Source: Microvirga thermotolerans
GTDB lineage: Bacteria > Pseudomonadota > Alphaproteobacteria > Rhizobiales > Beijerinckiaceae
Reading direction: 5' to 3'
Assembly: GCF_009363855.1 (NCBI RefSeq)
Contig: NZ_CP045423.1
Location: 2,820,001 to 2,884,000, forward strand
DNA: 64,000 nt
Within the stretch, counting starts at the first letter, position 1. Each line of letters begins with the position of its first letter. Positions 32,976 through 44,084 of the stretch are shown piece after piece. The notes under the pieces are model-generated. The model did no database searches and had not been told where the DNA came from. It saw nothing but the letters and a program-made list of their open reading frames with translations. Position numbers and translations under genes: made by a program.

Positions 32976-33674
32976 TCAAAGACCGCGGACGAGGCCGCCG
33001 TCGACGAGGATGTTCTGGCCCGTGACGTAGCCGGCGTCGTCGGACAGGAGGAAGGCGACGGTCTTCGCGATCTCGTCCACCGTTCCGTAGCGGCCCATGG
33101 GAATGCGCGCCGTGCGCTCGGGCTTCTCGGGCAGGCTGTCGATGAAGCCCGGCAGCACGTTGTTCATGCGGATTCCCGCCTTCGCGTAGCGCTCCGCGTA
33201 GAGCTTGGCGAAGGCGGCGAGCGCCGTGCGCAGCGCCGCCGAGACGGGAAAGTCCGCATCGGGCTCGAAGGCGGCGAAGCTCGACACGTTCACGAAGGCG
33301 CCGCGTCCGGCCTTCTCCATTTCCGGCGTCACGAGGCGCGCCATGCGCACCACGTTCATGAGCACCACGTCGAGGCCCGCGTGCCAGTCCGCGTCCGGGA
33401 TCGCGAGAAGATCGCCCTTCGGCGGGTGGCCGGTGTGGTTCACCACCGCGTCGATGCGCCCGTAGCGGCCGAGGGTCTCCTTCACGAGGCGCTCGAGATC
33501 GGCGGGCTCGGTGACGGAGCCCCGCACGGCGAGGGCATCGGTCTCCCGGGCCACCTCCTGCAATCCCTCGGAGCGGGCCAGGAGGGCGAGGCGGTATCCG
33601 CGCCGGTGCAGCTCGCGCGCGATGGCCGCGCCCATGCCCTTGCTGGCGGCGGTGACGATGGCGACCGGTGTCAT
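32976..33674 (-). CDS. Atypical SDR-family protein lacking the YxxxK motif
   Basis: This 232-residue protein folds like a short-chain dehydrogenase: TAASKGMGAAIA cofactor loop (residues 8-19), a VVNHTG in place of NNAG (residues 77-82), VNVSSF with Ser131/Ser132, and LPGFIDSLPEK, then ILVDGGL at the end. Where the catalytic YxxxK should be, the sequence is SAALR (Ser145, Arg149), so both Tyr and Lys are replaced. It may bind NAD(P) without normal dehydrogenation. It is the last gene of the peptide-utilisation run, 34 bases after the M14 peptidase stop. Confidence 0.88.
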   Translation of the reverse strand: MTPVAIVTAASKGMGAAIARELHRRGYRLALLARSEGLQEVARETDALAVRGSVTEPADLERLVKETLGRYGRIDAVVNHTGHPPKGDLLAIPDADWHAGLDVVLMNVVRMARLVTPEMEKAGRGAFVNVSSFAAFEPDADFPVSAALRTALAAFAKLYAERYAKAGIRMNNVLPGFIDSLPEKPERTARIPMGRYGTVDEIAKTVAFLLSDDAGYVTGQNILVDGGLVRGL

Positions 33675-33708
33675 GTGTCCTCCTTGCGACGGGTGTCGGG
33701 CGGGATCC

Positions 33709-35451
33709 TCAGGCGACGAGCGCCATGAGGCCTGCGAAGGCCTCCTCCGCCGCCAGCACGGTGGTCATCTGGACCGTGTGCGCGAAGCGGTAGGCGTCGC
33801 CGTAGATCGTCTCGTCCGGGAATTCCGTGATGAGGGTCAGCGGCGACGGGTGCCGCTCCTCGGCGGTGACGAGGCAGGGAATGCCGTTGACGATTTCGTA
33901 GGGCGTGCCGCCGGAATGGATCGCGCAGATCCCGATCTGGCGGCGGTTGAAATCGACGAGGCCCGGAACGGCCTGGAGGCGCTTCGTGACCGCCTCGATG
34001 AACGCCCGCGCCTGTGGGGCCCAGGACGGGTGATGGCGCAGGATGAGGAAGAAGCCCTTCGGAATCGCCCACAGCTCGAAGCCGCGGGGCAGGTAGCCGG
34101 TGAAGGGCCGCGTCCACTCGTGCGCCGGATAGCCGTGGAGGTTCACGTGCAGCTCGGCGCCCGAGAGTTCGAGCGCCTGGTTGCGCGCGCCGATCTCGTA
34201 GGTGGGGTTGCCGCGGTCGAACTCTACGTCGCTGCCGAGGGAGGTATAGCGGGCGGCATGGTGCATGTGGCGCGGATTGCCCTCGCAGAGGCGTCCGTGC
34301 AGGGCGTAGCCGTCCGGGTTCTCCACCGCGATGAGGGCGAGGTTCGCGTCGGGCTCCGCGAGAAGCCTGCGCGCCGCGCGCAGGGCGCCGACGGGAGCCG
34401 AGGTCTCGTTGGCGTGCTGGCCCGCGGAGACCAGCACGGCGGGGCGGGGGCCGCGCCGGTAGATCCCGCGTACGGGCCTTCCCTCCCGCGAGACCGCCTC
34501 GAAGGTCTCGCCCGGCAGCGCCGCGAGCTCCCGATGGATCTGCGCCAGCCCCGGCGCCGCATCGGCGGTCTCGAGCGGCTGCTCGGGACGGACCGGGTCC
34601 TGCGGCGGGCCGAAGGAGCGAAGCGCCACGCGCACATGCGCGTCCCCCTCCCCCGCCCGGATGTCCGGCACGATCTGCCCGGGCTGCAGGCTGCGGTCCT
34701 CCGGCGGGCGGCCGGAGCGGTGCTTGAAGAATTCGAGCAGCGAGAAATAGAAGTCCTCGTGCAGGGCCTCGCGGGTGCTCATCACCTCGTCGCCGTAATC
34801 CAGCGGGCGCTCGATGCCGGCGATGCGCACGTCGATGGCGAGGGTCTCGGCATAGGGTTCCTCGGCCGGCCATTCATGCGCGGCGACGGCCGCCATGACC
34901 CGGTCGAACACCGTCTCGATTTCGGTCGCCACCGCCTCGTCGCGGACGATGCCGGACGGGCCGGAGGCCCTCACCCAGCCGGTCGGGCAGAGATCGTCGA
35001 GGCCGAGATGGTTGCGGCGGATGCGGTTGGGGGCGAAGACCTCGTGCTCCGCCTCCCGCCCGTCGCGGTACCGCGCCCGCACCACGTAGACGAGGCGCTC
35101 GCCGCCGGGGGTGAACGCGGTCTCGACGCCGTCGAGAAGCCCGGCCAGCGGATAGGCCTCGGACAGGAAGCGGATGGGATTGGCGGCGGGGTGGACCGGA
35201 TAGACCACCTCGACGCGGGCGAGACCCTCCGTCTCGATCTCCTCCAGGAAGGCGTGGACGAGGGGCTTGTAGGCGCTGCGCAGGCGCGCGGCGACGCCCG
35301 CCTGGCCAAGGGCGGCCTCGGCCCGGCGCCGCGCGGCCTCGTCCTCGAAGAGCCAGGCCTCGAGCCGCGTCCCGCGCCGGCCCGGCGCCGACCACTCCGC
35401 CACGAGCGCATCGAGGGTCCGCGGCACGCTTTCGTCGAGAAGAACCGTCAT
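33709..35451 (-). CDS. M14-family zinc metallopeptidase
   Basis: A 580-residue protein with a C-terminal peptidase M14 (carboxypeptidase-like) domain. Zinc-binding and substrate features are QHANETSAP (His and Glu, near residue 346), VENPDGYALHG (near 377) and the third zinc His in HVNLHGYPAHEW (near 437). The N-terminal half of about 270 residues is a separate region with no motif I can name. No signal peptide is seen, so it probably acts on peptides imported by the adjacent Dpp transporter. Its ATG overlaps the permease stop by 4 bases. Confidence 0.88.
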   Translation of the reverse strand: MTVLLDESVPRTLDALVAEWSAPGRRGTRLEAWLFEDEAARRRAEAALGQAGVAARLRSAYKPLVHAFLEEIETEGLARVEVVYPVHPAANPIRFLSEAYPLAGLLDGVETAFTPGGERLVYVVRARYRDGREAEHEVFAPNRIRRNHLGLDDLCPTGWVRASGPSGIVRDEAVATEIETVFDRVMAAVAAHEWPAEEPYAETLAIDVRIAGIERPLDYGDEVMSTREALHEDFYFSLLEFFKHRSGRPPEDRSLQPGQIVPDIRAGEGDAHVRVALRSFGPPQDPVRPEQPLETADAAPGLAQIHRELAALPGETFEAVSREGRPVRGIYRRGPRPAVLVSAGQHANETSAPVGALRAARRLLAEPDANLALIAVENPDGYALHGRLCEGNPRHMHHAARYTSLGSDVEFDRGNPTYEIGARNQALELSGAELHVNLHGYPAHEWTRPFTGYLPRGFELWAIPKGFFLILRHHPSWAPQARAFIEAVTKRLQAVPGLVDFNRRQIGICAIHSGGTPYEIVNGIPCLVTAEERHPSPLTLITEFPDETIYGDAYRFAHTVQMTTVLAAEEAFAGLMALVA

Positions 35452-36314
35452 TTCGAGGTCTGTCCTGTGGGATCGAGGAAGTCGCGCAGCCAGTCGCCGA
35501 GGAGGTTGAGACCGAGCACGGTGAACATGATGGCGAGGCCGGGGAAGACGCTGACCCACCAGGCCGACTGCAGGTAGGTCCGCCCGTCCGCCAGCATCCC
35601 GCCCCAGCTCGGAATGAGCGGATCGACGCCGAGGCCGAGGAAGGTCAGGCTGCTTTCGAGGAGGATGTTGTTGGCCACGTTCAGCGTCATCAGGATGACG
35701 ATGGGGCCGAGCACGTTGGGCAGGATGTGCTGGAAGATGATGCGCCCGTTGCCGACGCCGATGGCGCGGGCGGAGAGGATGAACTCCCGGTCGCGCAGGG
35801 CGAGGACGGAGCCGCGCACGAGGCGGGCGTACTGGACCCACTGCGCGACGATCATGAAGAAGATCACCTTGTCGATGCCCGTGCCGAGAATGGCGAGGAA
35901 CATGATGGCGATGAGGATGAACGGTAGCGCGAGCTGCACGTCCGCGAAGCGCATCAGCACCACTTCGGCGATGCCGCGATAGTAGCCCGCGAGGAGACCC
36001 ATGAGGGTTCCGACCGTCACCGCGCCCAGGACCGAGAGCACGCCGACCACGAGGGAGATGCGCCCGCCCACGATCACGCGGGCGAGCACGTCGCGCCCGA
36101 GCGGATCGGTCCCGAGGATATGGGCCGGGTTCTGGAACGGCGGGAGCAGGCGGGCCATGAGGTCCATGCTCTCGCCGCCGTCGGGGAAGAGGAAGCCGGA
36201 GAAGAGCACCGCCAGCGTCATGCCGCCGGTGAGCGCCACCCCGAGGATGAGTTCGAAGGATCTGAAACGCCGCCGCGATGCGGGCGCGGCCTGGGCCATG
36301 GCCATGGACGTCAC
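35448..36314 (-). CDS. dppC: Peptide ABC transporter permease, DppC/OppC family
   Basis: Second inner-membrane permease of the peptide importer, 288 residues with about six helices. It has the N-terminal OppC-type segment (SFELILGVALTGGMTLAVLFSGF), ILGTDPLGRDVLARVIVGGR, and the EAA loop ARAIGVGNGRIIFQHILPNVLGPI. The start is GTG at 36312-36314, overlapping the dppB stop as GTGA; an ATG at 36303-36305 is an alternative that removes three residues. Symbol by family only; the substrate is not proven. Confidence 0.92.
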   Translation of the reverse strand: MTSMAMAQAAPASRRRFRSFELILGVALTGGMTLAVLFSGFLFPDGGESMDLMARLLPPFQNPAHILGTDPLGRDVLARVIVGGRISLVVGVLSVLGAVTVGTLMGLLAGYYRGIAEVVLMRFADVQLALPFILIAIMFLAILGTGIDKVIFFMIVAQWVQYARLVRGSVLALRDREFILSARAIGVGNGRIIFQHILPNVLGPIVILMTLNVANNILLESSLTFLGLGVDPLIPSWGGMLADGRTYLQSAWWVSVFPGLAIMFTVLGLNLLGDWLRDFLDPTGQTSK

Positions 36315-37231
36315 TCCGTCCGGATGCGGGGGTCGATCAGCCCGTAGGCGATGTCGACCAGGAGGTTGATGAGCACGATGAAGAGGGCGAGCACCGTGAT
36401 CGCCCCCTGCAGGACCGGATAGTCGCGGGCGGAGATCGCGTCGAAGGCGAGCGTCCCCATGCCGGGCCAGTTGAAGACCCGCTCCACGATGACGATGCCG
36501 CCGATGAGGCTGCCGAACTGAAGCCCCACATAGGTGACGAGGGGAATCGCCGAGTTGCGCAGGGCATGCTTGTAGAGCACCACCCGGTCCTTCAGCCCCT
36601 TCGAGCGCGCCACCATGATGTATTGCTGCGAGAGCGTCTCGAGCATGGAGGTGCGCACCAGGCGCACGTTGGTGGCGGTGAGGATGATGCCCATGGTGAG
36701 GGCCGGCATGACGAAGCTCTCGGGCCCCTCCATGCCGCTCGGCGGCAGGAGGCCGAGGCTGATGGAGAAGAACAGCACCATCATGATCGCCAGCCAGAAG
36801 TTCGGGAAGGACAGGCCGATCAGGGACAGGATGCGGATGAGCTGGTCGGGCCAGCGCCCGCGCTTGACCGCAGCGTAGACGCCGAGCGGCACCGAGAGGG
36901 CGATGGAGATCAGGAGCGAGACGAAGGCCAGGAGCAGGGTCGCAGGGAGCGCCTTGGAGATCAGGAGCGACACGGGCGTCCCGCCCATGAAGCTGCGGCC
37001 GAAATCGCCGACGAGCAGGCCTTTCAGGAAGGAGAGGTACTGCACGTAGAAGGGCCGCTCCAGGCCCAGCGCCTGACGGATGTTCTGCAGGTCCTTCTCG
37101 GTGATGTTGCTGCCGCCCGCCAGCATCACGGCCGGATCGCCGGAGAGCCGGATGGCGAAGGACACGATCAGCGTCACGGCCAGGATGACGAAAATGGCCT
37201 GGAGCAGTCGCTTGAGAATGAAGCCCGCCAT
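36311..37231 (-). CDS. dppB: Peptide ABC transporter permease, DppB/OppB family
   Basis: First permease of the peptide importer, 306 residues and six helices. The N-terminus FILKRLLQAIFVILAVTLIVSF and the EAA motif RSKGLKDRVVLYKHALRNSAIP are typical of DppB. LIGGIVIVERVFNWPGMGTLAFDAI follows. It lies downstream of the binding-protein gene after a strong hairpin (37261-37284). Confidence 0.93.
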   Translation of the reverse strand: MAGFILKRLLQAIFVILAVTLIVSFAIRLSGDPAVMLAGGSNITEKDLQNIRQALGLERPFYVQYLSFLKGLLVGDFGRSFMGGTPVSLLISKALPATLLLAFVSLLISIALSVPLGVYAAVKRGRWPDQLIRILSLIGLSFPNFWLAIMMVLFFSISLGLLPPSGMEGPESFVMPALTMGIILTATNVRLVRTSMLETLSQQYIMVARSKGLKDRVVLYKHALRNSAIPLVTYVGLQFGSLIGGIVIVERVFNWPGMGTLAFDAISARDYPVLQGAITVLALFIVLINLLVDIAYGLIDPRIRTE

Positions 37232-37260
37232 CGGGTGTCCCGTTCCTGTTCTCTCGTGAG

Positions 37261-37284
37261 GAGGCCCCGCACAGGCGGGGCCTC
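37261..37284. promoter_or_regulatory. Strong hairpin between dppA and dppB
   Basis: GAGGCCCCGC, a 4-base loop and GCGGGGCCTC form a perfect 10-bp stem. There is no U-tract after it on the minus strand, so it is not a standard terminator. A stable hairpin after a binding-protein gene commonly protects that mRNA or reduces read-through, giving more binding protein than permease. Confidence 0.6.
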
Positions 37285-37340
37285 GCGGTTATGCAGGCCG
37301 GAGCGGGCGGCCGCCGGAGCGGCGGCGCCCGCGCCGTCGC

Positions 37341-38864
37341 TTACTCCACGGTGACGTCCGTGAAGCGGAAGCGGCGGTCCGCCGGCGGCTCGAAGTTCTT
37401 CAGCCGCTTGTTCACGCCGTAGATGGTGTTCTGGTTGTAGAGCGGGATCTCCAGGGCGTTGTCCGCCACGTAGCGGGCGATCTCCTGAAGGATCTTCTCG
37501 CGCTCCTTCACGTCGTAGATGCTGCGCTGCTTCTCCAGCATCGCGTCGAGCTTGGGATCCTTGTCGTAGGGATTCCACTTCTCGCCGGAGTGATACATCA
37601 GGTAGGCGGTGTTGTCGTAGTCGAAGGTCCAGCCGCCCCAGGCGTTGTGCCAGGCCTCGCCCGTCTTGCCGTTCGGGATGATGTCGTTGAGCAGCACCGG
37701 CGTCTCGTAGGGCTGCAGCGACGGCTTGAGCCCGAGCGCCTGGAGAAAGCCCGCCGCCGCCTGCGCCACCTCGCGGAAGGTCGCGTCGTTGCCGCGGAAG
37801 TCGATCTTGATCGGCGCGCCGGGCTGCACGCCCGCCTGCTGGAGCATCTGCTTCGCCTTGGCGAGGTCGAAGGGCAGCGGCTTCAGGTTCGGGTCGTAGC
37901 CGAAGGACAGGTCGGCCTGGAAGCTGGCGATGGGCTTGCCGTGGCCGAGGAGCACCGCCTTGATGATCGCGTCGCGGTCGATGCCCATGATGAGCGCCTT
38001 GCGCACGTTCACGTCCTTGGTGATGCCGTTCTGCGTGTTGAGGCGCAGCGCCACCACCGTCGGGCCGGTGATGCTGATGAGGCTGAGCTTCGGGTCCTTC
38101 TCCACGGTCGGGGCGAGGCCGAAGGGGATCAGGGTCGCGATGTCGATGCGTCCGGCCTGGAGCTCGGCGATCTGCGTGTTGGCCTCCGCGATCATGCGGA
38201 AAACGAGCTTGTCGAGCTTCGGCGCGCCGCCCCAGTGCTCGGGGAAGGCTTCGAGGGTCAGGCTGACCTTGGGCTCGTAGCTGACGAACTTGAACGGCCC
38301 GGTGCCGACCGGATGGGTGTTGAAGTAGTCGTCGCCCTTCTCCTGGATGTACTTGGGCGGAACGATCATGGCGCCGTAGCCGGCGAGCTTGGTCAGCAGC
38401 ACCGGGTCCGGCTGCTTCATGACGAAGTCGACCGTGCTGGCGTCGACGACCTCGACCCGGTCGATGGAGTTGTAGTTCGACTGCTGCGGCCCCTTCTTGC
38501 CCTCTGGGCCGAGGAGCCGGTCGAAGGTGAACTTCACGGCTTCCGCATTGAAGGGCTCGCCGTTGTGGAACTTCACGTTCTCGCGCAGCTTGAAGCGGAT
38601 GCGGCTGTTGTTGTCGAGGAACTCCCAGCTCGTCGCGAGGCCGGGCTTGAGCTTCATGTCCGCGCCGCGCGCGGTGAGGCCGTCGAAGATGTTGTTGGCG
38701 GCGGACGACCAGTCGACCACGAAGGTGTCGATGGGGTCCCAGCTGCCGGGATCGAGGGCGATGGCGACGGTCACCGTGCCGGCGGCCTGCGCCGGCGCCG
38801 CGAGCGGCGCCAGGGCGACCGCGGCCGCGAGGCCGAGCGCCTTGAGGGTCGTGGATAGCTTCAT
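37341..38864 (-). CDS. dppA: Peptide ABC transporter substrate-binding protein, DppA/OppA family (SBP_bac_5)
   Basis: Periplasmic binding protein, 507 residues. A signal peptide (about residues 1-27, ending AQA) is followed by TVTVAIALDPGSWDP. Family landmarks are FKLRENVKFHNGEPFNAEAVKFTFDRLL and the later NVRKALIMGIDRDAI. It should capture short peptides or related ligands and deliver them to DppB/DppC. The nearby M29 and M14 peptidases support a peptide substrate. Confidence 0.92.
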   Translation of the reverse strand: MKLSTTLKALGLAAAVALAPLAAPAQAAGTVTVAIALDPGSWDPIDTFVVDWSSAANNIFDGLTARGADMKLKPGLATSWEFLDNNSRIRFKLRENVKFHNGEPFNAEAVKFTFDRLLGPEGKKGPQQSNYNSIDRVEVVDASTVDFVMKQPDPVLLTKLAGYGAMIVPPKYIQEKGDDYFNTHPVGTGPFKFVSYEPKVSLTLEAFPEHWGGAPKLDKLVFRMIAEANTQIAELQAGRIDIATLIPFGLAPTVEKDPKLSLISITGPTVVALRLNTQNGITKDVNVRKALIMGIDRDAIIKAVLLGHGKPIASFQADLSFGYDPNLKPLPFDLAKAKQMLQQAGVQPGAPIKIDFRGNDATFREVAQAAAGFLQALGLKPSLQPYETPVLLNDIIPNGKTGEAWHNAWGGWTFDYDNTAYLMYHSGEKWNPYDKDPKLDAMLEKQRSIYDVKEREKILQEIARYVADNALEIPLYNQNTIYGVNKRLKNFEPPADRRFRFTDVTVE

Positions 38865-38891
38865 GCTGCTCTCTCCTTCGAAGCTCTTGGT

Positions 38892-40772
<1,881 letters not shown>

Positions 40773-40933
40773 GGATCCTGCTCGTCGCGGGAGCCGGCCT
40801 CCGGCCGGTCCCTACCTCTTTAATACCTCTCCCCTTCGCAGCGGCGATACCCCACCGTCAAGCCCGCCGCGCCGGTGAGCCGGCGATATTCCGCCCGGAG
40901 GACGCCGTGACGCGGCCGGGGCGGAGGATCTTC

Positions 40934-42199
40934 TCACGCCGACACCCATTCGCCGCCGCGCATGAGCGGCTCGGCCCGGCCGTCCGCAGCGATCCCGTCC
41001 ACGTCCACCCGGTTCGAGCCGATCATCCAGTCGATATGGATCAGGCTCCTGTTGGCGCCGCGGGCGGCCAGCTCGTCCTCGCTCATGGAGCCGCCGTCCC
41101 TGATGCATTTGCTGTAGGCCTGTCCGAGGGCGATGTGGCTCGAGGCGTTCTCGTCGAAGAGGGTGTTGAGGAAGAGGAGCCCGCTGCGGGAGATGGGCGA
41201 GGAATCGGGCACCAGGGCGACCTCGCCCAGGCGGCGCGCGCCCTCGTCCGTCTCCAGCACCTTTCTCAGCACGGCCTCGCCGGTGCGGGCCCTGGCCTCC
41301 ACGATGCGGCCGTTCTCGAACCGGACCTGGATGTCCTGGATCAGGGTGCCCTGGTAGGAGAGCGGCTTGGTGCTCGTCACGGTGCCCTCCACCCGGTCCT
41401 TGTGGGGGGTGGTGAAGACCTCCTCGGTCGGGATGTTGGCGTTGCAGACGACGCCGTTCTTCGCCTTCGTCGCGCCGCCGTTCCATTCGTGCCCGTCGGC
41501 GAGGCCGACGCGCAGGTCCGTGCCGGGGCCCTTGAAGTGCAGGGCGGCGTAGCTCTTCTCGTTGAGCACCCGGGTGCGGGCCTGGAGACTGGCGTTGTGC
41601 GCCGCCCAGGCGGCGATCGGGTCCTGCGTGTCGACGCGGGAGGCGGAGAAGATCGCGTCCCACAGCCTGGCGACGGCGACCTCCTCCGGATCGTCCGGGA
41701 ACACCGCCTTCGCCCAGGCGGGAGTGGCGGCGGAGACGATGGTCCAGTTGGTGTCGAATCCGGCGATCAGGTTGAGGGCCGGCATGTAGGCCTTGGAGCG
41801 CGCCCTGTTGGCGCGGGCGACCTTCTCGGGATCCTGCTGCGCCAGGAGGGACGGGTCCTCGCCGACCACGGCGAGGCGCGCGGCGCCGTTCCTGAAGGCG
41901 GCGGCCATGCCGTCGTAGAGCCAGCCGGCGGCGGCGTCGAAGCCGTCCTCGCGCCCGTGACGGAAGCGCAGGAGGGTCGCCTCCTCGTCGGAGAAGAGGG
42001 TGGTCACCAGGGAGGCCCCTGCCCTGTAGGCATGCTCCGTGATGCGCCGCACGAGGGCGACGGCCTCCAGGGGCGCGGTCATGACGACCTCCTGCCCCGG
42101 CCTGAGGCCGAGGCCCACGCGGACCGCGACCTCGGCCAGCCGGTCGAGCCGCTCGGCATGGGAGGCGGCTGCGGACGGGTTCCGGACTTGCTCGTTCAT
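40934..42199 (-). CDS. M29-family aminopeptidase
   Basis: A 421-residue cytoplasmic metallo-aminopeptidase of the thermophilic aminopeptidase family (M29), of typical length. Visible segments are VAVRVGLGLRPGQEVVMTAPLEA, IPTEEVFTTPHKDRVEGTV with metal-ligand Glu and His, LGEVALVPDSSPISRSGLLFLNTLFDENASSHIALGQAY, and HIDWMIGSNRVDVDG near the end. It is the upstream neighbour of the peptide ABC genes, with 161 bases between it and the dual ATPase. That gap may hold a promoter, so it may be a separate transcript. Confidence 0.92.
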   Translation of the reverse strand: MNEQVRNPSAAASHAERLDRLAEVAVRVGLGLRPGQEVVMTAPLEAVALVRRITEHAYRAGASLVTTLFSDEEATLLRFRHGREDGFDAAAGWLYDGMAAAFRNGAARLAVVGEDPSLLAQQDPEKVARANRARSKAYMPALNLIAGFDTNWTIVSAATPAWAKAVFPDDPEEVAVARLWDAIFSASRVDTQDPIAAWAAHNASLQARTRVLNEKSYAALHFKGPGTDLRVGLADGHEWNGGATKAKNGVVCNANIPTEEVFTTPHKDRVEGTVTSTKPLSYQGTLIQDIQVRFENGRIVEARARTGEAVLRKVLETDEGARRLGEVALVPDSSPISRSGLLFLNTLFDENASSHIALGQAYSKCIRDGGSMSEDELAARGANRSLIHIDWMIGSNRVDVDGIAADGRAEPLMRGGEWVSA

Positions 42200-42285
42200 G
42201 ATCAGGCCTTTCGGGAAAGCAACGCGTCGCCCGGCAAGCTACACCCCCTGTCCCCGGGCGCAACCCTCCAGGCTGCAGGCCTGGG

Positions 42286-43389
42286 CTAATCCTCGCGCGG
42301 GGTGCGGGTCACGACCTGCGAGTCGAAGGCGACGCTCTTGACGATCGCGTGCACCTCCCGGCCCGGCGCGAGGCCGAGATGCGCGGCGGACTTGCGGGTG
42401 ATCCGGGCGAGAAGGCGCTCGCCCCCGCAATCGAGCGTCACGTCGAGGCCGGGCCCCTCGCCGCCCTCCATGGCCTCCACCCGGCCGGGCAGGACGTTCA
42501 GGGCGCTGAGCCCCTGCGGCCGCTCCAGGGCCAGGATGACGTCGCGGGCGCGGATGCGCACCCTGAGCGGCGCTCCGACGGGCAGGTCGAGCCGGGGGAC
42601 GGTGAGCGGGCCGGAGCGGGTTTCGAGGACCGTCAGGTCGAAAGAATCCTCATGGCGCAGCACCCGCGTCTCGACGAGGGCGCCCGCCTCCGCCGGGCCG
42701 GGCTCCGGGAAAAGCTCCGGGTGCCTGAGGATCTCGGCGGCGGGGCCGCAGGCGACCGCCCGGCCCTCGGCCAGGACCACGACGGCGGTGGCGAGGCGGG
42801 CGATCTCCGGCACCGAATGGCTGACGAGGACGATGGGCACCCTGCCCTCGTCGCGCAGGCGCTCGATATAGGGATAGATCTCCGCCTTGCGGGTGTCGTC
42901 GAGGGAGGCGAGCGGTTCGTCCATGAGCAGGATCTGCGGATCGGCGAGGAGCGCCCGGCCGATGGCGACCCGCTGCTTCTCGCCGCCCGAGAGGGTGCCG
43001 GGCCGCCGCCCGAGGAGATGGCCGATGCCGAGGAGATCCACGACGCGGCCGAAATCGGCCCGGCGCTCGCGGCGGGGCGTGAACCAGCGCCCGAAGAGCA
43101 GGTTCTGCCGCACCGTGAGATGCGGGAACAGGCGGCCTTCCTGGAACACGTAGCCCACCCGCCGCCGGTGGACCGGGACGTCGATGCCCTTGTCGGTGTC
43201 GAGGAGGACGCGCCCCTGCACGGCGATGCGCCCGCGCTCCGGCCTGACGAGGCCGCCGATGGCGTTGACGAGGGTCGTCTTGCCCGCGCCGGAGCGCCCG
43301 AACAGCGCGGTGAGCCGCCCCTCGGAGCGGAAATGCGCATCGAGGACGAAGGCGCCCAGCCGGTGGCGGATGTCGACCTCGAGACTCAT
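42286..43389 (-). CDS. modC: Molybdate ABC transporter ATP-binding protein ModC
   Basis: ATPase of the molybdate importer, 367 residues. Walker A GRSGAGKTT near residue 32, LSGGEKQRVAIGRAL, Walker B LLMDEPLASLD and an H-loop in VLVSHSV. The C-terminal molybdate-binding TOBE (MOP) domain includes LNVLPGRVEAMEGG and ends SQVVTRTPRED. The lack of a complete ModE suggests regulation elsewhere or by the MOP domain. The ATG at 43387-43389 overlaps the modB stop by 4 bases. Confidence 0.95.
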   Translation of the reverse strand: MSLEVDIRHRLGAFVLDAHFRSEGRLTALFGRSGAGKTTLVNAIGGLVRPERGRIAVQGRVLLDTDKGIDVPVHRRRVGYVFQEGRLFPHLTVRQNLLFGRWFTPRRERRADFGRVVDLLGIGHLLGRRPGTLSGGEKQRVAIGRALLADPQILLMDEPLASLDDTRKAEIYPYIERLRDEGRVPIVLVSHSVPEIARLATAVVVLAEGRAVACGPAAEILRHPELFPEPGPAEAGALVETRVLRHEDSFDLTVLETRSGPLTVPRLDLPVGAPLRVRIRARDVILALERPQGLSALNVLPGRVEAMEGGEGPGLDVTLDCGGERLLARITRKSAAHLGLAPGREVHAIVKSVAFDSQVVTRTPRED

Positions 43390-44084
43390 CCGGCGGCGAG
43401 CCTCCGCCTCACCCGCCGGGCGAGCCATTCCGAGGCCCAGAGGGCCGCCACCGAGATCGCGACGGAGACGAGGGTGAGGCGCAGCGCCCGCCCCTCCCCG
43501 CCGGGAACCTGGGTGAAGGCGTAGATGGCCGTCGGCAGGGTCTGCGTCTCGCCGGGGATGTTGGAGACGAAGGTGATCGTGGCGCCGAACTCGCCCATGG
43601 CCTTGGCGAAGCACAGGACCGCCCCCGCCAGGATGCCGGGCGTGATGAGCGGCAGGGTGACGAGCAGGAAGACCCAGGCCGGGTGGGCGCCCAGCGTCTC
43701 GCCCGCCTTCTCCAGCCTGCGGTCCACGGACTCGATGGACAGGCGCACCGCCCGCACCAGGAGCGGGAAGCCCATCACCGCGCAGGCGAGGGCGGCGCCG
43801 GTCCAGCGGAAGGAGAACACGAGGCCGAGATGCTCGGCGAGGAAGGCGCCCGCCGGCGCCCGCCGCCCGAAGGTCAGCAGCAGGAGGTATCCTACCGCCA
43901 CCGGCGGCAGGACGAGGGGCAGGTGCACGACGGCATCGAGCGCCCGGCGCCCCGGAAAGCGCCCCCGGGCGAGGAGCATCGCCACGGCGATGCCGGGAAC
44001 GAGGCTGGCGGCCACGGCCGTCGCCGCCACCTTTAGGCTCAAGGCGACCGCCGACCATTCCTCCGGGGAGAGCCAGGCGTTCAA
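43386..44084 (-). CDS. modB: Molybdate ABC transporter permease ModB
   Basis: Inner-membrane permease of the molybdate importer, 232 residues with five hydrophobic segments. LPLVLPPVAVGYLLLL and the EAA loop EKAGETLGAHPAWVFLLVTLPLITPGILAG are typical, followed by KAMGEFGATITFVSNIPGETQTLPTAIY, a strong ModB signature. The start is TTG at 44082-44084, overlapping the modA stop as TTGA. No ATG exists before the first helix. Confidence 0.95.
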   Translation of the reverse strand: MNAWLSPEEWSAVALSLKVAATAVAASLVPGIAVAMLLARGRFPGRRALDAVVHLPLVLPPVAVGYLLLLTFGRRAPAGAFLAEHLGLVFSFRWTGAALACAVMGFPLLVRAVRLSIESVDRRLEKAGETLGAHPAWVFLLVTLPLITPGILAGAVLCFAKAMGEFGATITFVSNIPGETQTLPTAIYAFTQVPGGEGRALRLTLVSVAISVAALWASEWLARRVRRRLAAG

